From Chitinophaga pinensis (GTDB lineage Bacteria > Bacteroidota > Bacteroidia > Flavobacteriales_D > Crocinitomicaceae): DNA of 45,339 nucleotides. Of this stretch, positions 44,184 to 45,339 are shown in pieces; positions within the stretch are counted from its first letter, which is position 1; every line of letters begins with the position of its first letter. The stretch covers positions 1 through 45,339 of the forward strand of contig CAMAZP010000026.1 in assembly GCA_945863605.1 (NCBI GenBank), in the 5' to 3' direction. Below the pieces are notes generated by a model, which did no database searches, was not told the origin of the DNA, and was given only the letters and a program-made list of their open reading frames with translations. The translations under genes and the position numbers were made by a program.

Positions 44184-44414
44184 CAACCAACCTAAACTAC
44201 TTAATTATGAACAAAGAATCCAAAACTGGACGTCTTTTAACTAATAACGTAGCATTTATTCAATCATTACATTTCTTCAAAATGATTTAACATTTGTTGG
44301 AAAATGTAACCGAAACTAAAGAATTAGAGATGTCTTAACCTACGTTAACTAATCAGAAGAATTGAAATTCTCAACTTTGTACCTCAATAATTGTTTAACT
44401 AAAAAATAAAAAAC

Positions 44415-44990
44415 ATGAAAAAATTATTTATCTCTTTATCAGTAGCATTTGCTTTGGTTTCATTTGTAGTATTAGAAGCAGGAAGTTGGTCTTTAGACGC
44501 AGGACACTCTCGTTTAGGTTTCACAGTTAAACACATGGGTGTGTCTGAAACAGTAGGTCAATTCGACAAATTTGATGTTAAAATCACAACGCCAAATGCA
44601 GATTTTTCTGGTGCAACTATCGAATTAAATGCTGAAGCTAAAACTATCAATACTTATTTGTCAATGCGTGATGATCATTTACGTTCTGCTGATTTCTTTG
44701 AAGTTGAAAAATACCCAACGATTACTTTTAAAAGTACATCAGTGAAAAAAGCAAAAGGAAACAAATACGTTATCACGGGTAATTTCACTATGCACGGCGT
44801 TACAAAAACTGTTGTTTTAGCTGGTACACATTCAGGAACTACAAAAAACAAAGCAGGTAACGATTTAGCAGGATTGAAAATTACAGGAATGGTTAAAAGA
44901 TCTGAATATGGAGTTGGAGCAACAATGCCAAATTCAGTTGTAGCTGATGAAGTGTATTTAAATGCTGATTTAGAAGTAGTTAAAAACTAA
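44415..44990 (+). CDS. YceI family periplasmic lipid-binding-like protein
   Basis: 191 residues. Signal peptide MKKLFISLSVAFALVSFVVL. The lipocalin-like YceI fold is shown by WSLDAGHSRLGFTVKHMGVS, GQFDKFDVKI, MRDDHLRSADFFEVEKYPTI and GNFTMHGVTKTVVL. YceI proteins hold isoprenoid chains and are linked to stress responses; the ligand here is unknown. A second YceI gene follows 19 nt later. Confidence 0.93.
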   Translation: MKKLFISLSVAFALVSFVVLEAGSWSLDAGHSRLGFTVKHMGVSETVGQFDKFDVKITTPNADFSGATIELNAEAKTINTYLSMRDDHLRSADFFEVEKYPTITFKSTSVKKAKGNKYVITGNFTMHGVTKTVVLAGTHSGTTKNKAGNDLAGLKITGMVKRSEYGVGATMPNSVVADEVYLNADLEVVKN

Positions 44991-45009
44991 AAGTAAAAAA
45001 TAGCGAAAG

Positions 45010-45339
45010 ATGAAAGTATTAAAAATAGTTGTTTTATTAGTCATATTTTTCACAATTGGAACTATAAAAGCACAAAATTGGAAGATTTCTGAGAATTACA
45101 ATATTGCCTTTTCAAACAAAGATGTAAGTGGAGTTTTTAAAGAAATGTCTGGTAGTATTATTTTTGATGCGACTAAACTTTCAAGTTCAAAATTCGACTT
45201 AAAAATCAAAGTTGAATCAATTAGTACAGGAAACGGTATACAAAACAAACACGCTAAAGGTGTAGAATGGTTTGACGCTGACAAGTATCCAAATATTGAA
45301 TTTGTTTCTTCAAAAATTGAAAAAACAGACGCAGGTTAC
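45010..45339 (+). CDS. Second YceI family protein, 3' end beyond window
   Basis: 110 codons are visible from ATG 45010. Signal peptide MKVLKIVVLLVIFFTIGTIK with cleavage after AQ, then NWKISENYNIAFSNKDVSG, and the family block HAKGVEWFDADKYPNIEF. It is clearly paralogous to the upstream YceI protein but divergent, so this is an old tandem pair, probably one operon. The right edge cuts it. Confidence 0.85.
   Translation, partial: MKVLKIVVLLVIFFTIGTIKAQNWKISENYNIAFSNKDVSGVFKEMSGSIIFDATKLSSSKFDLKIKVESISTGNGIQNKHAKGVEWFDADKYPNIEFVSSKIEKTDAGY

Noticed and set aside
1..45339. CRISPR arrays, tRNA or rRNA genes
   Set aside because: No regularly spaced short repeats, cas-like genes, cloverleaf or rRNA-like sequence were noticed on reading.

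Overview
The window looks like chromosomal DNA of an AT-rich Bacteroidota, most probably Flavobacteriales and perhaps Crocinitomicaceae/Fluviicola-like (inference). The grounds are several proteins with type IX secretion (T9SS) sorting tails, a PorP/SprF gene, typical Bacteroidota lipoproteins, and promoter boxes of the TAnnTTTG type with an upstream TTG. Shine-Dalgarno sequences are inconspicuous. No tRNA, rRNA, CRISPR array or complete insertion sequence was found.

Layout. 1-2837 (minus): a two-gene secreted-protein operon whose second gene, an RCC1-like repeat protein, runs off the left edge. 3065-7405 (plus): histidine kinase, gpmI, a FrnE-like DsbA protein and an S51 peptidase. 7406-11100 is an accessory patch with a LamG T9SS protein (LamG-1), a GC-rich stretch, a DUF1016/YhcG nuclease between direct repeats, and a detached T9SS tail. 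11169-13156: free methionine-R-sulfoxide reductase and an Ig-like lipoprotein. 13297-14340 (minus): a porin gene with one in-frame stop. 14378-19630: a T9SS type B module (CHU_C-tail protein, PorP/SprF, OmpA protein). 19634-23572: two unknown genes, rnpA, an S41 protease and a D-2-hydroxyacid dehydrogenase. 23675-25300: a 53-residue membrane protein and fumC. 25301-30158 is a second accessory patch: hairpins, a detached T9SS tail, a cysteine-rich small protein, LamG-2, a RhuM/PLD protein, a lipoprotein, and a divergent Xre regulator/PD-(D/E)XK nuclease pair. 30161-45339 is mostly core: TPR lipoprotein, DUF234-type ATPase, aldehyde dehydrogenase, GH16, enoyl-CoA hydratase, flippase, dxs, YhhN, a T9SS protein, an unknown membrane protein and two YceI genes.

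Most unusual signal. LamG-1 (plus, 8139-9476) and LamG-2 (minus, 25894-27105) lie 16 kb apart but share a roughly 215-nt leader just upstream of the start codon. In the leader, three helix segments differ in sequence between copies yet stay base-paired, as a selected structure would. Two further conserved segments can pair across that hairpin, giving a possible pseudoknot. Both leaders follow a TAACTTTG box. Downstream of LamG-1, and downstream of a detached T9SS tail next to LamG-2, there is a second conserved module: three inverted repeats with matching spacing, including 34-36 bp perfect palindromes that differ by a compensated base pair. A third, palindrome-less copy of the tail lies at about 10983-11058. 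Together these suggest secreted-protein cassettes exchanged between conserved structured 5' and 3' ends, with nuclease-type genes nearby. The structures are read by eye; exchange is inferred.
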